From Gaeumannomyces sp. JS-464 (lineage: Eukaryota; Ascomycota; Sordariomycetes; Magnaporthales; Magnaporthaceae): a stretch of 64,000 bases of DNA. The position numbers and the translations under genes were made by a program. Below, in pieces: positions 34,524 through 46,749 of this stretch. Location: the NCBI GenBank assembly GCA_002197995.1, contig NGZR01000002.1, positions 1,054,001 to 1,118,000 of the forward strand, in the 5' to 3' direction. How positions within the stretch are numbered: position 1 is the first letter of the stretch; each line of letters begins with the position of its first letter. The notes beneath the pieces were generated by a model. The model ran no database searches. It worked only from the letters and a program-made list of their open reading frames with translations, and had not been told where the DNA came from.

Positions 34524-36265
34524 ATTTATTGCGCCATTTTCTAAAAACCGGTTAAAGCCGACCGCTTTTTGCCAAAACCAAAACGTAACACATTACGAAA
34601 TTACAAATAAAACTACGAAGCATTACTAAAAAACCGACGGCGAACCGACAATTACTTACCAAAACTTTCAGGATAACCAAAAGCTACCCATATAACGGAT
34701 AAAGCCTCGAGCAGCGAAGCCGCATTACAAAACGAGCGGAGCTTAGGCGAATTTTTCGCCGAGTTTTTTGCTTTAATAACTTTAATTCGAAAGGCAAAAA
34801 AAGCGAGCATAACAGCTTTTATCGGCGTTATTAGCGGTTTTAAGCAAACGATAAACCAAATAAACGCCATTTTATTAAAATTAAATAGCGGCGTAAATAA
34901 TTTGCTTACTATTAATACTGCTACCAAAAACAGCTTAAACCAAATGTCGGTAACGTATTAAACTGCATTAGCCGATATAAAACGAAAAATGGTTAAAAGC
35001 GTTAAACTGGAAAAAAACAGCGAAAAGCGAACGCGTTAAAAAAAAGCGGTAATAACCCGGTTTTAAAAAGCGCGGGATAGGATTATAATTCTCGAAGCAT
35101 AATAAAAACAAAAGCGGGATTTGGTTACCGAAAGTCGACCCGTTACGAAAACCTTTTTAGCTTAAAAACGTACACATTAGCCATTAGTAAAGCATTTACA
35201 CTTACACTTAACGCTAATCTCCTACCGATTAGCGCTTTTTATTAACCATTAAAAAAACGGCGGCTTTTCGATTTAAAGCTTATAACCTTTTAACGTTTGC
35301 AAAAGAGCAACTTTTTCCGAAATACGATAAAAAGCTTACAAGTCTTAAAAAGCCCAATTGCAAACCAAGTTCGCGCTAAACGGATTAACGTTTTTAAAAA
35401 AACGAAAAAAGGGTGTTATACGCCGGGCAATTCCTCGCGGGATAAGCGTATAGCTTAGTTAAAAGCAAAATGCCTACTAACGATAACCCGTCGCTTAAAC
35501 AAATTTATATTATCGTCGACCTATTCCGCACTTTTAACCCGGTATATATTACGGTCGACGCGGTATAAACGGCCCGACGGCATTTCGCTAGCCTTAAATA
35601 AAAAAAAAGCTTTTTCGGAGATTTTATTAACAAATTCCACCGTTTCGCCGATTTATGCGATATAACTAATGCATAATTAATAAAAGCTTTAAAAAAAAAG
35701 TTAATAGCGAATTTAGCGGCTGCTCCGCTTTATTTCCTATTTTATAACTAGCTTTTAACGCATTCGATAAATAAATACCACTATTCCGCGATTTGTTTAA
35801 CAATATCGCCGATTATACTTATCGCTAGCAAAATTACAATTAAACGTTTTAAAACCGCCCGGGTCCGCAGCAAAACACGGGCGCATAACGGCGACCTTAT
35901 AAACTTTAGCAAGGTTAATACTGAAAGCCGCCCTTTTATTACGCTAATAAAAAAAAAACCGGCGTATAATTTAAAACTTTTATTTTTATTGCGAAAAGGA
36001 AAACACATATCCCGCGCATGCCTTGCGAAAACCAGCGGACACTAGCTAAAAAAAAGTAAGCTTTGCGTTAAAACGCACGTAAAGCATTCGAAAAACCATT
36101 TTAAATAAATATAAAAAAAGTTTTTTTTAACTTTATAAGTTTTAATATAACTTTTTCCTTTTTTATATGTTTACGCTTTAGTAATAACAAAAGCTATCCT
36201 ATATTAATCGCTAATCGATACGGGATATTTATTATAAACGTTTATTAATAACTTTTTCACGCATA
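34524..36265 (+). pseudogene. B2 gag region, RIP-inactivated
   Basis: It is collinear with B1 22811-24490. A zinc-knuckle relic lies at about 35965-36030. It is cut by element C at 36266-36270 and continues after 42928. Confidence 0.6.
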
Positions 36266-36270
36266 AATAC

Positions 36271-36471
36271 TGTTAAAGATCGACCACGGCAAAGGCAGGC
36301 AAGGCTGCAATAAGCACGAGGTTAATATGGCTATCTAAAAGTGAGGAATACAAGGAAGGGATTGGTGCGTTGCACCGGAGCCCTCGCGCAAGGTTTTCAC
36401 CCGGGCGGCCAGGCACGGGCCTTTAGCTATCGTGGCTTAGCGACTCCCAAAACGCCACGCCACCACATTAC
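36271..36471 (-). repeat. 3' LTR of element C
   Basis: It starts tgttaaagatcgacc and ends near cacattac, and matches 42727-42923. It is less mutated than its partner (for example ggcaaaggcagg here against ggtaaaagtagg there). Confidence 0.85.
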
Positions 36472-36489
36472 CCCCCCCCCCCCCTCCCC
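36471..36489 (-). other. Polypurine tract of element C (C14-T-C4 on the plus strand)
   Basis: On the coding strand this is GGGGA followed by a G14 run immediately before the 3' LTR, the position of the plus-strand primer tract in LTR elements. This explains the poly-C seen in the given strand. Confidence 0.6.
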
Positions 36490-36599
36490 GGAAAAAAAGG
36501 AAATCGGCAAAGGTAGTTTTAGCTATGCCGGTTACGTTTCCTTTTCCTTCCGTACTAGGGGGTTACCTTTATCTCTTCCAGCTTGTTGTCGTCCGGGTG

Positions 36600-38141
36600 G
36601 TCGTTAAAAACTTAATCGTTCCGAGCGGTTTCCAACCAGGCCTTTAGTCGCATTAAAAAACCCGGTTGGTTGGGATAGTTCTCGTGGAAAGCTTTAACCA
36701 GCTTTAGGAAGTTTTTAAAGTTAACGGCATCGTACCATTTGTCGTTTGGGTCCCAGCCTTTCCAATCCGCCTGGTATTATAGCCTTTTATAGTACTTCCG
36801 TAAAGTCCGGATTCGCTCCACCTTTCACTTGGGCCCGGCCTTTAGGCCGGCCTTTTCGACGAGCTTACCTGCTGGTTTTAGTGGCTTTTATCCCGGTAAG
36901 GGGTTTCCTAGGTATCGACGCAAACGACTAGCGTAAAACACTGTTTATCCCTTTCAATTTAAAAGCATTTCCAGCTCGAATAAATGTCCGATTATCGCTT
37001 TAATAAGGAAATGTCCTTTTATTAATAGGTAATCGAGTTTATCGCTTAAGCGGTTCGTCGTTTTAATTTTTTTAACGATAAATATTCGATCGCTTACATT
37101 AAAGTCGGGGGCACGGCGATGCTTGTTCGCTTGTTCGATTATCCGGTTTTGCGCTTTTTAAACGAGACTTTTGGCGAAGTCCGTGTATTTTTTTATACGT
37201 CCAAACCAGTTTTATGCTTTTTATTTCGACAGTTTTTCCTTAGCTGTAACGCTTTCCCATTTTTATGTTCTTTTTTGCCAGTCCTAATGGCAGGATGGGG
37301 GTATTCCCACGGTAACCTTATATAAGGAAAGGCTTTCCAAAGCTTCGTGGGGCATAAATGTTTACACTTAGTCCATAGCCGGGATGGCTTTCAACCAGTC
37401 GTTTTAAAAGTAGCTTACAAACGGTTTTAAGCGTTAATTTAAATACTCGTTTATAATTTCGGCCTGCTTTGCCGATTAGGAGTGGCCGGCCGAGAATAAC
37501 TTCCACTAAATGCCTAATATTTTGGAAAGCTCGTTAGTAAAGTCGGCGACGAATTGGGGTCCTTAGTCGGAGCCAATGGTTAACGGGAGGCCGTAAACCT
37601 TGTACGGACCCTCGTACCACATTTTGGCCGCGTTTTAGGCTGTGGCCGTTCGTTAGCACGGCATTATCCATACTCGTTTGCTTAAAAAGTTTACTATTAC
37701 TAAAGCGTTATCGAAGCCTTTTTTGTCGGGGTGGAAGCTTTTAAAATCGATAATAAAGTGGGTTCCGGGCTTTTATGCCATTGGGATCGGGTGTAACAAG
37801 CCTGGCGTTTTGTTTCATAGCATTTTAAATAACCGGCAGGGACAGTTGTTAACATAACGGTCGACTTTTGCTGTTTGCCTTAGCCACTAATAGTTCCCGG
37901 CTACCAATTTCCGTGTTTTGTTCCTCCCAAAGTGCGCTAATAGCAGGCGGTTATAAACCTCCCGTATAATCGCGGTCCGTATAAAAGGATTTTGGCTGCT
38001 TACCGCTAAGCGGCCCTTATATAAAAGGAGGCCTTCGTTGGTTAAAAACCAGCCTTTCTCGCTTTTTTTGGCCTTTTCTCGGTATGCTTCCAGGTTTTTT
38101 GCCTCCCTGTTGCTTTTAAAAAAGCCTTCGATAAAAAGCAT
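36600..38141 (-). pseudogene. Element C integrase region
   Basis: A frame at 37887-38141 reads like the linker and zinc-binding start of gypsy integrase (NEGLLLYKGRLAVSSQNPF, then AHFGRNKTRK). Further integrase core fragments continue downstream with stops and frame breaks. Confidence 0.6.
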
Positions 38142-38379
38142 CCCCGTTAAGGTCGTCGGCGAATCGTTTTGCGTCGGGGTCTCCTCCTAAAGGGTGGCTT
38201 CGATTCCACTTTTTCCACTTTTTCGGGGGTCGGTATCGGTAAAAAGTGAAGCTCCAATTCCCAAATCCCCAAAAAATTAACACCCTTTGCTTCGATGGTC
38301 GGCTTAAAAATTTTTAAAGTCCTTTTGGCGATTTGCTTTTCCTTTTAGGAGTTTAGTTTTTTTGTTTTCCTTATAAGCG

Positions 38380-39610
38380 CGTCGGCCGCCGCGTTAGCGC
38401 TGCCGGGCCTATAAGTAATTTGGAAATGGAATTGTAACAAGATATTTGCCCAGCCCGCTTGTTTCATATTAAGGAGTTTTTTGGTCGAAAAGTATTCCAA
38501 TGCTTTATGGTCCGTTACTACCAGGAAAAGCTTTGTACGTTGGAGTTTAATAAGCTTTGCTCGCTAATGCTATATCGCTTTTACCACAGCCAAAAGCTTT
38601 TTATCGTAAGCTCCGTAATTTAACTTCGCACCGTTTATGGTTTTTGAAAAAAATGCAATTGGATGCCAATTTTCGGTAATAAGGTCCTATTGGCTTAAAA
38701 TCTTAACGATTACCCCGTTTAACGCATTTGTTTCCAGCCTCGTAAGGAAATAATATTGGAAATGCTTAAACATTGGAAAGCTAAGTAATCGCTTTTTTAA
38801 TTGATCGAAAGCGTTTTGGCATTGGGCGTTCCATAAGAATGGGGCGTTTTTCCGGGTTAAATTCGACAAAGGTTTCGCGATCCGGCTGTATTTTGGTACA
38901 AATTTCCGGTAAAAGTTACAAAATCCTAAAAAGGATTGCATTTTTTTAATTGTGGTCGGTTTTTTCCACTTTTTAACTATTGCGAGCTTTTCGGGGTCGG
39001 TAGCGATGCCGTCGGTGCTAATAATAAAGCCTAGGAATTTGGTCCTAATAACGTGAAATTCGCACTTTTTTAAATTAGCTTATAACCCGGCTTCCCGCAA
39101 ACGTTTTAGCATTTTGCGGACGTAAATCCGATGCTTTTTAAAACTGTTAAACCAAATTAAAATATCATTTATATACGCCGAATAAAAGTCGTCCAAATAG
39201 TCCATTAATGCTGTGTTAATAAAACGTTAAAAGGTAGCCGGTCCGTTGGTAAGCCCGAAAAGTAGCACTTTATATCGAAAAGTGCTGTACTTCGTCCGGA
39301 AAGTCGTTAAGTCCTCGTTACCAAGGAGCAGCTTTATCCGGTAAAAAGCTTAGCGGATATCGATTTTGGAAAATATCTTGGCTTTCCTTACCCTCGCCAT
39401 CGTCTCTTCGATTAAAAGCAATAAGTATACGTTTTTTTTAATAAAGGCATTAAAACGGCGATAATTTACGCAAAAGCGGAAGCTCCCGTTAGCCTTTTTA
39501 GCGAAGAGGATAAATGCCGCCCAAAATGCTATAAACGTTTCGATAAAACCTTTTTGCAAATTTTCCTTTAAATACGTTTGGCAGGCTTCCAGCTCTTCCA
39601 ATAACATTTT
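38380..39610 (-). pseudogene. Element C reverse transcriptase and RNase H region
   Basis: RT begins at about 39607 (ETFIAFWAAFILFAKKANGS, then CVNYRRFNAFIKKN). The catalytic box reads YIND near 39162-39173, so the second Asp of YxDD is now present only as Asn-Asp. The connection domain FLGFCNFYRKFVPKYSRIA (about 38930) is well kept. Stops break the chain between these segments. Confidence 0.75.
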
Positions 39611-39878
39611 ATATAAAGGATTATACTTTAACTCCTTTTAATTGCCCGGCTATAGCTCGATATAATGGTTTACCCCGGGTTATAAAAATGGCATTTTATT
39701 AAATTCGGCTTTGCTAAAGCTTCCTAGCAAATCGTAGTACTTTTGGAAAACCTTTTTTAAAGCTTTTTATTTTAAAGTTTCGTCGTTAAAAAGGAGGGTT
39801 TCTTTTAGCAAAGCCTTTTATCTTTTATTTTAAATAAAACGCTTAATTTTTTTCCAATATCGTAACCGTTGATATTGC

Positions 39879-42601
39879 TTATCCGGGTCGGTTAAAATCC
39901 GATAAAATCCTACCGCCGATAATACCGAAATGTTTACGCGATATTTGTACTATTTTACGGCGTTTCGCTTTAGGATATACTTTTTTCGAGCGTTTTTTAG
40001 CATTTCCCGCCGTAAAAACGGGCAACGCTCGCGTTTCGGGGCTAGCGGGGGGCGTAAAGGCATTTTTAAATTCGCTTTCCATTTTTTGCAATCCTGCGTC
40101 CCACCGTGCGAGTTTTTTAATACGTAGGGATATTTTAATTTTTGGAATTCGATTGTATATTTCCCCGAATTTCGCGATGCGGGTTTAAACCGGTTTGTTC
40201 GGCGGTTTTTTAAAAGATTTCGATGCGGTTTTTTACCGTTTTGCCGTTTTTTCTCCTTTTATTTTTCGCGGATTATAGCTTTATTACGACGTGCCACTTT
40301 TTATTCCCATTTAAACTTGCTTAATATTGGTCGCTTCGATTCGTTTATTTCGATATTTGTCGAAATTGGCAAAAGCAAATGCTTTTCCGTAAAAAACAGC
40401 TATTTCCTTTTGCAATTAACGAAAATATCGTAGTAATCGAAAAATTTACGGCCTAAAATAACATTTTGTAACATATCGATTATTAAAAAGTAAACGTTAT
40501 TAAATTGGTGGTTTTGGATACGGAATAAGCCTTTTAAAGCCACGTTAATAAGCTGCATTCCGTCGCCGTTATATCCGGCTATCGTTTAAAAAGTAAAATC
40601 GCTAAATATCGGAAATTTTAACAGTTTTCTTATTTTTTTAGCGAATGTTAAACTTACGAAAATATAACCGTTAGCCCCGGTATCGGCCAATGCTTTTGCG
40701 GAAAAAAAATAATCCATTAAATGTAATTGCTAAATTTAAAACGAAAGCTTTACCATCCAAATAGCGGGCGAGGAAATCGTAAAACAGTTTTTCTTATAAC
40801 ACTAACACCGACGGCAGCCTTAGGAAAGGGTTTAATTATAATTATCCCAAAATTACGCTTTTCCCGAATCCTTTTTATTTTCCAATTCCTGCTTGTTAAA
40901 TCGTCCGAAACGGGTTATTAGCTCGTTAATACGGTTGGAAAAGGTAGCTTTAAGCTTAAAACAATCTTTGGTAAAGTATCCCGGTTCGCGACAATTAAAA
41001 CAGCGGTTTTTTGCGATTAGCTTTTTTAAGTCGGCCTAGCCGTGTTAACGCGCCGCCGCGGCCGCTCCCGATCGTCCGCTATTCGGGTTCGAGTTCGTTT
41101 TAGGTTTATTCGCGTCCGACGACTTTTTATTAGCTTTTTTCTTTTGGGGCTTACGTTTTTTATTAGCATTTTCCCGGAGCTTCCGTATTTGCTCCTAAAA
41201 AAAGGACAATTCCTAGCAATTGCGCGAAAATCCTTCGAATAACAAAGTTTTGTTTTGTAATTACGGGCCACCTTTTCTTGCAAAGCTAGCACGAGGCGGC
41301 GATACAAGTTTCGCTTTTAATCCGCGCGGGGCAAGCGGCATTCGCCGGCTAAACGTACGAATTTATTTTTAAAAGCGAAAAACTTTTCGCCGGATTTTAT
41401 TTGGAGTTTATTAAGGTCAATTTGAGCGCTTTTGGGCGTCGCCGTTATAGTGCTCCTTTTATAAATGGTCGATTAGCTTTTAATACGTTTTCATTTAATC
41501 GGGGTGCTTTCCCGAAACGTAAAAGCGGAAAATGCGGGCAGCTTCGCCGGTAAACTTCGATTTAACGTAGGTAAACTTATCTTTATCCTCGGGATAAAGT
41601 CCTCCTTTTATTTAGCTTATTTTTAATAGCTTTTAACCAAATTTCGAAATCGTTTTGGTTTTTTTTTTGTTAACGTAAAAGAAAAGGGGATTTTTAAAGC
41701 GCGCTCGACCACCGTTCGACGCGGAATAGTTCGATTTGCCCGATTTTCCAAACTGTTGGGATTACGAGGTGTACTCGCGGTAATGGCAACCATTTTTACC
41801 ACCTTCGCTTTTTCCCGATTAAGCCAGTTTAGCTTTTAAATCTTTAATTTTTTTATCGCGCTTTTAGGCTAAAAAATAAAAGTTTGTAACCGCTTCGCGG
41901 CACTTTTCAACGTTTTTAAAAGCCTTTTCGAGCTTAACCGTTAATTCGTCGTTTTTATTAAAGGCATTAGCTAAAGTGTTCGCGTTAATAGCGGTAGCTC
42001 GTTTCGATCGGGCCCCGAGCACTTTTGCCCACTTATATAAAGTATTTATGTTTTTATTAAAGCCTTTAGCCATTTCGTAAAGCTTAGCGGTTTGTCGGGC
42101 GCTAATTTTAAACGCTAAAAACCGAAATTTAAATTCCTCGAACATTTTTTAGGGACTTTCGTTTAATATCCTGTCGAAGTTTTTACGCGTTATTAGGCCG
42201 TTAAGGTTAGGCTAGCGTATTTTAGCGCTTTCGGTAATAGCGACGTAATGCAGCGCGGGCCCGTTTTTCCTGCTTAGCTTTAACGCCAGTTTTTCGATGC
42301 CCGCTTTAAAATTATCGGTTTAATCCTCGGTGGTACCGGTGTAACGGGCGGCCTCGTAATCCTTATCAATAACATGTTCCTTAAACTTGGCATAATCGTT
42401 TTCGGCATGCTCGATTTCCAGCTCGGTGCTATTTTTACGCGTTACCGTTTCGAAGTCGCGTAGGTGTCCGGCCTTTCCTTTAAAGGTCGATCGGCGACCG
42501 CCACCTTCCCAAAGGGCCTTATAAAGGTCGCGGGGGTTAAAGCGCACTTGTCGTACCGCTTTTAGGCGTTGCGCTTCCTGCTTTTCGGCGGTTTGCGGCA
42601 T
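39879..42601 (-). pseudogene. Element C gag and protease region
   Basis: Gag starts at about 42601 (MPQTAEKQEAQRL) and continues in pieces at 41864-42145 and 41026-41307, with Lys/Arg-rich segments. The frame at 39879-40091 lies between gag/protease and RT. No intact zinc knuckle or protease DTG was confirmed. Confidence 0.5.
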
Positions 42602-42726
42602 TTTGATCTTTTCGGGCGTCCACCCAGCTTTTTAGCTAACAAATGACGCAATTAATTGCGGTAAGAGATATTAATTAATAGCTTTCCCAGGCTGGAAAGA
42701 AGTTATAAGTAGGGTAACTTTTAAAT

Positions 42727-42923
42727 TATTAAAGATCGACCACGGTAAAAGTAGGCAAAGCTGCAATAAGCACGAGGTTAATATGGCTATTTAAAAGTGA
42801 GGAATATAAAAAGGGGATTAGTGCGTTGCACCGGAGCTTTCGCGCAGGGTTTTCACCCGGGCGGCTAAGCACGGGCCTTTAGCCATCGTGGCTTAGCGAC
42901 TCCCAAAGCGCTACGCTATTACA
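42727..42923 (-). repeat. 5' LTR of element C
   Basis: It begins tattaaagatcgacc (TG turned to TA) and ends gctattaca, then the aatac TSD. Confidence 0.85.
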
Positions 42924-42928
42924 AATAC

Positions 42929-45900
42929 TAGCTTTTACGTTAACTTTTGCCGCGATTAAAACCATTTCGTTTCGCAAACGGGAACATCGTAAAATACATT
43001 ACCAAATACGTTAAAACACGACATTATTTCGCTAATAAAACGAAAATATTAACAATATATTGCTGGCTTTTAAACGGCTTTAATGTTATTTTCGGTTTTT
43101 TTTAGCTTAAATATAATAACCCCGCTATCGATTAAAAAGCAAACATATTAGCAATTAACGGTAAAACGATAGCAGAAACCTAATACGTTATATTAAAACT
43201 AGAAATACGGATATTTAACGTTACCAATTTCCTTATTTTTTGCAAATAACTAAGCGTATAAACCGAACGAACTATATTAGGAAAACTTATTATTAAAACG
43301 ATAATTAAACGTTTAAAAAACACGCGAAGCTCCGACGAAATCGCCGACGAAACGCTAACCGCCTTTTTGCGGTCCATTTTAACTTTAAATAACACACTTA
43401 ATATTATTAAATTACCATTACGTTTTTAAGCTTTCCGAAATTAAATCGACAAAATACCGCATTTTCGACGAATTTCCGACGAAAATATTAAAAAATATTT
43501 AAAAAGAAAACTACCGGCGATAATATAAAAAATCCTAAAAAAGCTCCCCGCTAAGCTAAAAGATATAGCTAAATGCTTTTTATTAAAAAACGTAAACATT
43601 TTACCATTTTACCGGCTGTTTAATTATAAAATTAAGCTGTTCGTTAATTAAACGCTATTATATAACCATTATAAAGCTATATTATTAAAAAAATTACGCG
43701 TAATTCGTAAATATTTGGATAAGCATTTGGATAAAAGTTTTATTCGCTTAAGCCAATTTTTCGCCGCGGTGCCGGTGCTTTTCGCACGGAAACCCGGTAA
43801 AAAAGTACGGGTTTATGTTAATTATAAAAAATTAAATAACGTTACCGTAAAAAACCGGTATTTTATTTCGCTTATTAAAAAAACCTTTAACGCGTTATTT
43901 AAAGTGAAATGGTTTTTTAAGCTAAACATTATTACGGCATTTAACCGCTTACGGATCGCCTCGAAAGATAAATGGAAAACAGCGCTTATTATTAAGTTCG
44001 GCCTTTTCGAATGCCTCGTTATTAATTTTAATATAACAAAAGCTTTAAGCTTATTTTAATATTATATTAACCATACGTTAAGCAATGCTTTAAATAAATT
44101 CGCTATTATTTATTTAAATAACGTTTTTATTTATAGCTAAACGCGAGCGGAATACCGGCGATATGTTAAAAATATAATATAAAAACTCGCAAACGCCGGC
44201 TTTACCATCGATATTAAAAAATGCAAGTTCGGCGTATAAAAAACAAAATATTTCGGCTTGGTAATTATAATAACGGAAATACGCATAAACGAAAACAAAA
44301 TACGGGCGATTAAAAAATAGCAAAAACCATATTCGCTAAAAAACTTTTAACGTTTCGTCGGGTTCGCTAACTTTTACCGACGATTTATTAAAAGCTTTTT
44401 AATTATCGCGCAACTTTTAACAGTATTAATAAGCGAAAAAAGTTGGCCGGGTTTACTTACAGCTAAAGCTTTAAATTTCGATAGCTAAAAAACGCTTTTT
44501 TAATTACGATTACTTTAGCTTTTTATAACCCCAATAAACGAATTATCGTAAAAACAAACGCTTTTAATTAAGCGTTTAGCGGAATTTTATTTTAAAAAAA
44601 CAATAACGAGGCCCAACGCCCGGTCGCCTTCTTTTCGTTTAAACATTCGCTAACAAAATATAATTACGAAATTTATAATAAAAAACTTTTAACTATAATT
44701 AAAGCTTTTAAAAAATAACGCCCCGAGCTTTAAAACACCGAATAACTAATAAAAGTTTAGTTAAACTATAAAAACTTTTAATATTTCGCAATTATTAAAC
44801 TTTTAAACTAGCGATAAATCCGGTAGTTAAAATTCCTTAGCAATTTTAAGTTTTAAATTATTTATAAACCAGGAAAATTAACAATTGTGCTAAATGCATT
44901 TTCCCGATTACCAAACGTCCGACTAGCAGATATACGCGATATAATAAACGATAAAATGGCATTACGTTAAAAAACGTTACTTTTAAAAAGTGTTTAACAA
45001 TTAAAGCATTAGTAAAACGACGATATACCGACATTTTTATAATACATAGCACTTTACCAATTGGATATATTAAAACCTATTAATACGTTAATCGATAATG
45101 TTTACGGGAAATGCGAAATAATTTAAGCGATATTAAAAACATTACGAGGCTTAAAAGCTAAACAATTTCCGCATTTCGTCCGGAAATATAAGATTGTTAA
45201 AACCGATTGTTTAGCAATTCGCGGGCGTGTTTATATCGGAAACCGATTGTAAATCCCGTTTAACAACGTTTTAAAATTGCAAATTTTACACCGAACACAT
45301 AGCTTACCGTTAAAAAGGCATCCCGGTAAAACGAAAACATACAACTTTATATAAAAAACTTATATATAGCCAAATTTATAGCGAAACGTTAGCATTTTTA
45401 TTCGAGGCTATTATTTATACAAAATGGTAAAAGGAAAAAAAGGTTTGCTAAACGGATTATTAAAACCGTTGCTAATACCATTTCGGCCGTAAACGGATAT
45501 TTCGATAAATTTCGTTAAGCTATTGCCAAAATGCGAGTAAAACGAAATCGAATACGAAAACGTTTTAATAATAGTAAACCGTTTAACGAAAATAAAACAT
45601 TATATTTTAATTGGTAAAACGAATGCGGGCTGTTTCGCCAACGCTTTCGTTACGTTAATATATCGCTATTACGGTATACCAAATACTATTGTTTTTAATA
45701 AAAGCACGCAATTCGTTTCGGCATTTTAAAAAAAACTATCGTAACGTTTCGGCGTTACTTTCCGTATATCGTTATTGCACTATTCGGAATTCGACGGACA
45801 AATCGAAATAGTTAACGCGTATATAAAACAATATTTTCGAACATTTTGCTTATTTTACTAAAATAATTAAATCGATTAATTGCTTTTGGAAAAATTTGCT

Positions 45901-46500
45901 AATAATAACCAAATGTTAAAAACTATATACGTTATACCATTTTTCGCCAATTACGAATAGCATTTACATATAAACATAAAGCTAAAATCGGAATAAAACG
46001 AAAGCGGAATACCGGCGATTTAGCGTGAAATTTATAACGCTATTACCGTTGTAAACCGCATCGAAAAAGTTTTTAAATTCGTTAAAATATTAGCAAAAGT
46101 ATCCAAAAAACGCTACGAGGAAATAACGAACCGCTATCGTTAAAACGCAAAAACATTTAAAATAGGCGACTTAATTTAGGTAAATATAAAATATATAGCG
46201 ATATCCCGTTTTACGCCGAAATTTAACGGCGGAATATAAAATTTTTCTTGTTTTTTATATATCGCTAATAGTAAAAGAAAAACCAGGCTTGCTAAAATAA
46301 AAGCAAATAAACCGGTAATACGTAGGGCGGGCAAATAGCGTAATACTAACGAAATATTTAAATTAAAATAACGAAAACCTAACGAAAAAATAGCATTTTA
46401 ACGCGATTTTAAACTTTAAAAAAACACCCGAAACACTAAAATACAAAATAAAATAGGCTATACCGTATAAGCCCACGTAAAAGCTAGCACGGTTTTTAAA
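42929..46500 (+). pseudogene. B2 pol: reverse transcriptase, RNase H, integrase, RIP-inactivated
   Basis: RT is at 43715-44200 (FAAVPVLFARKPGKKVRVYVNYKKLNNVTVKNR split over this region). The YxDD box reads YLNN at 44111-44122, with both Asp codons changed to Asn. Integrase remains lie at about 45000-45900 (VLIIVNRLTKIKHYILIGKT). It is collinear with B1 pol. Confidence 0.75.
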
Positions 46501-46749
46501 AAAGGCGAACGAAAAAATACAAAACTTTTACAAACGTTACCCGGGCAAACCAAGCCCCCCGATAATAGCAACCCCCCGTGTGTAAAAGCAGCATAAGCTT
46601 AACGAACAGCCGGCTTCGCGTAACGCGTTAAACAAAAAGCGCTACCCCGAAAACCACGCGGGGAAACCGAAGTAATAATAATAGCGAAACGAATAGCAAC
46701 TATAAAAATAACGCGATTTAATATTTAATTTTAATCGTATAACCGTACG

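Larger units (their letters stand above)
36271..42923 (-). mobile_element. LTR retrotransposon C (Ty3/gypsy), minus orientation, about 6.65 kb, uninterrupted
   Basis: C has LTRs of about 200 bp at 36271-36471 and 42727-42923 and a perfect TSD, aatac, at 36266-36270 and 42924-42928. Genes run on the minus strand: gag near 42601, then RT, RNase H and integrase toward 36,600. It is the least mutated large element here, with several frames of 80-95 codons. Its left end is notably less RIP-altered than its right end. Confidence 0.88.
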
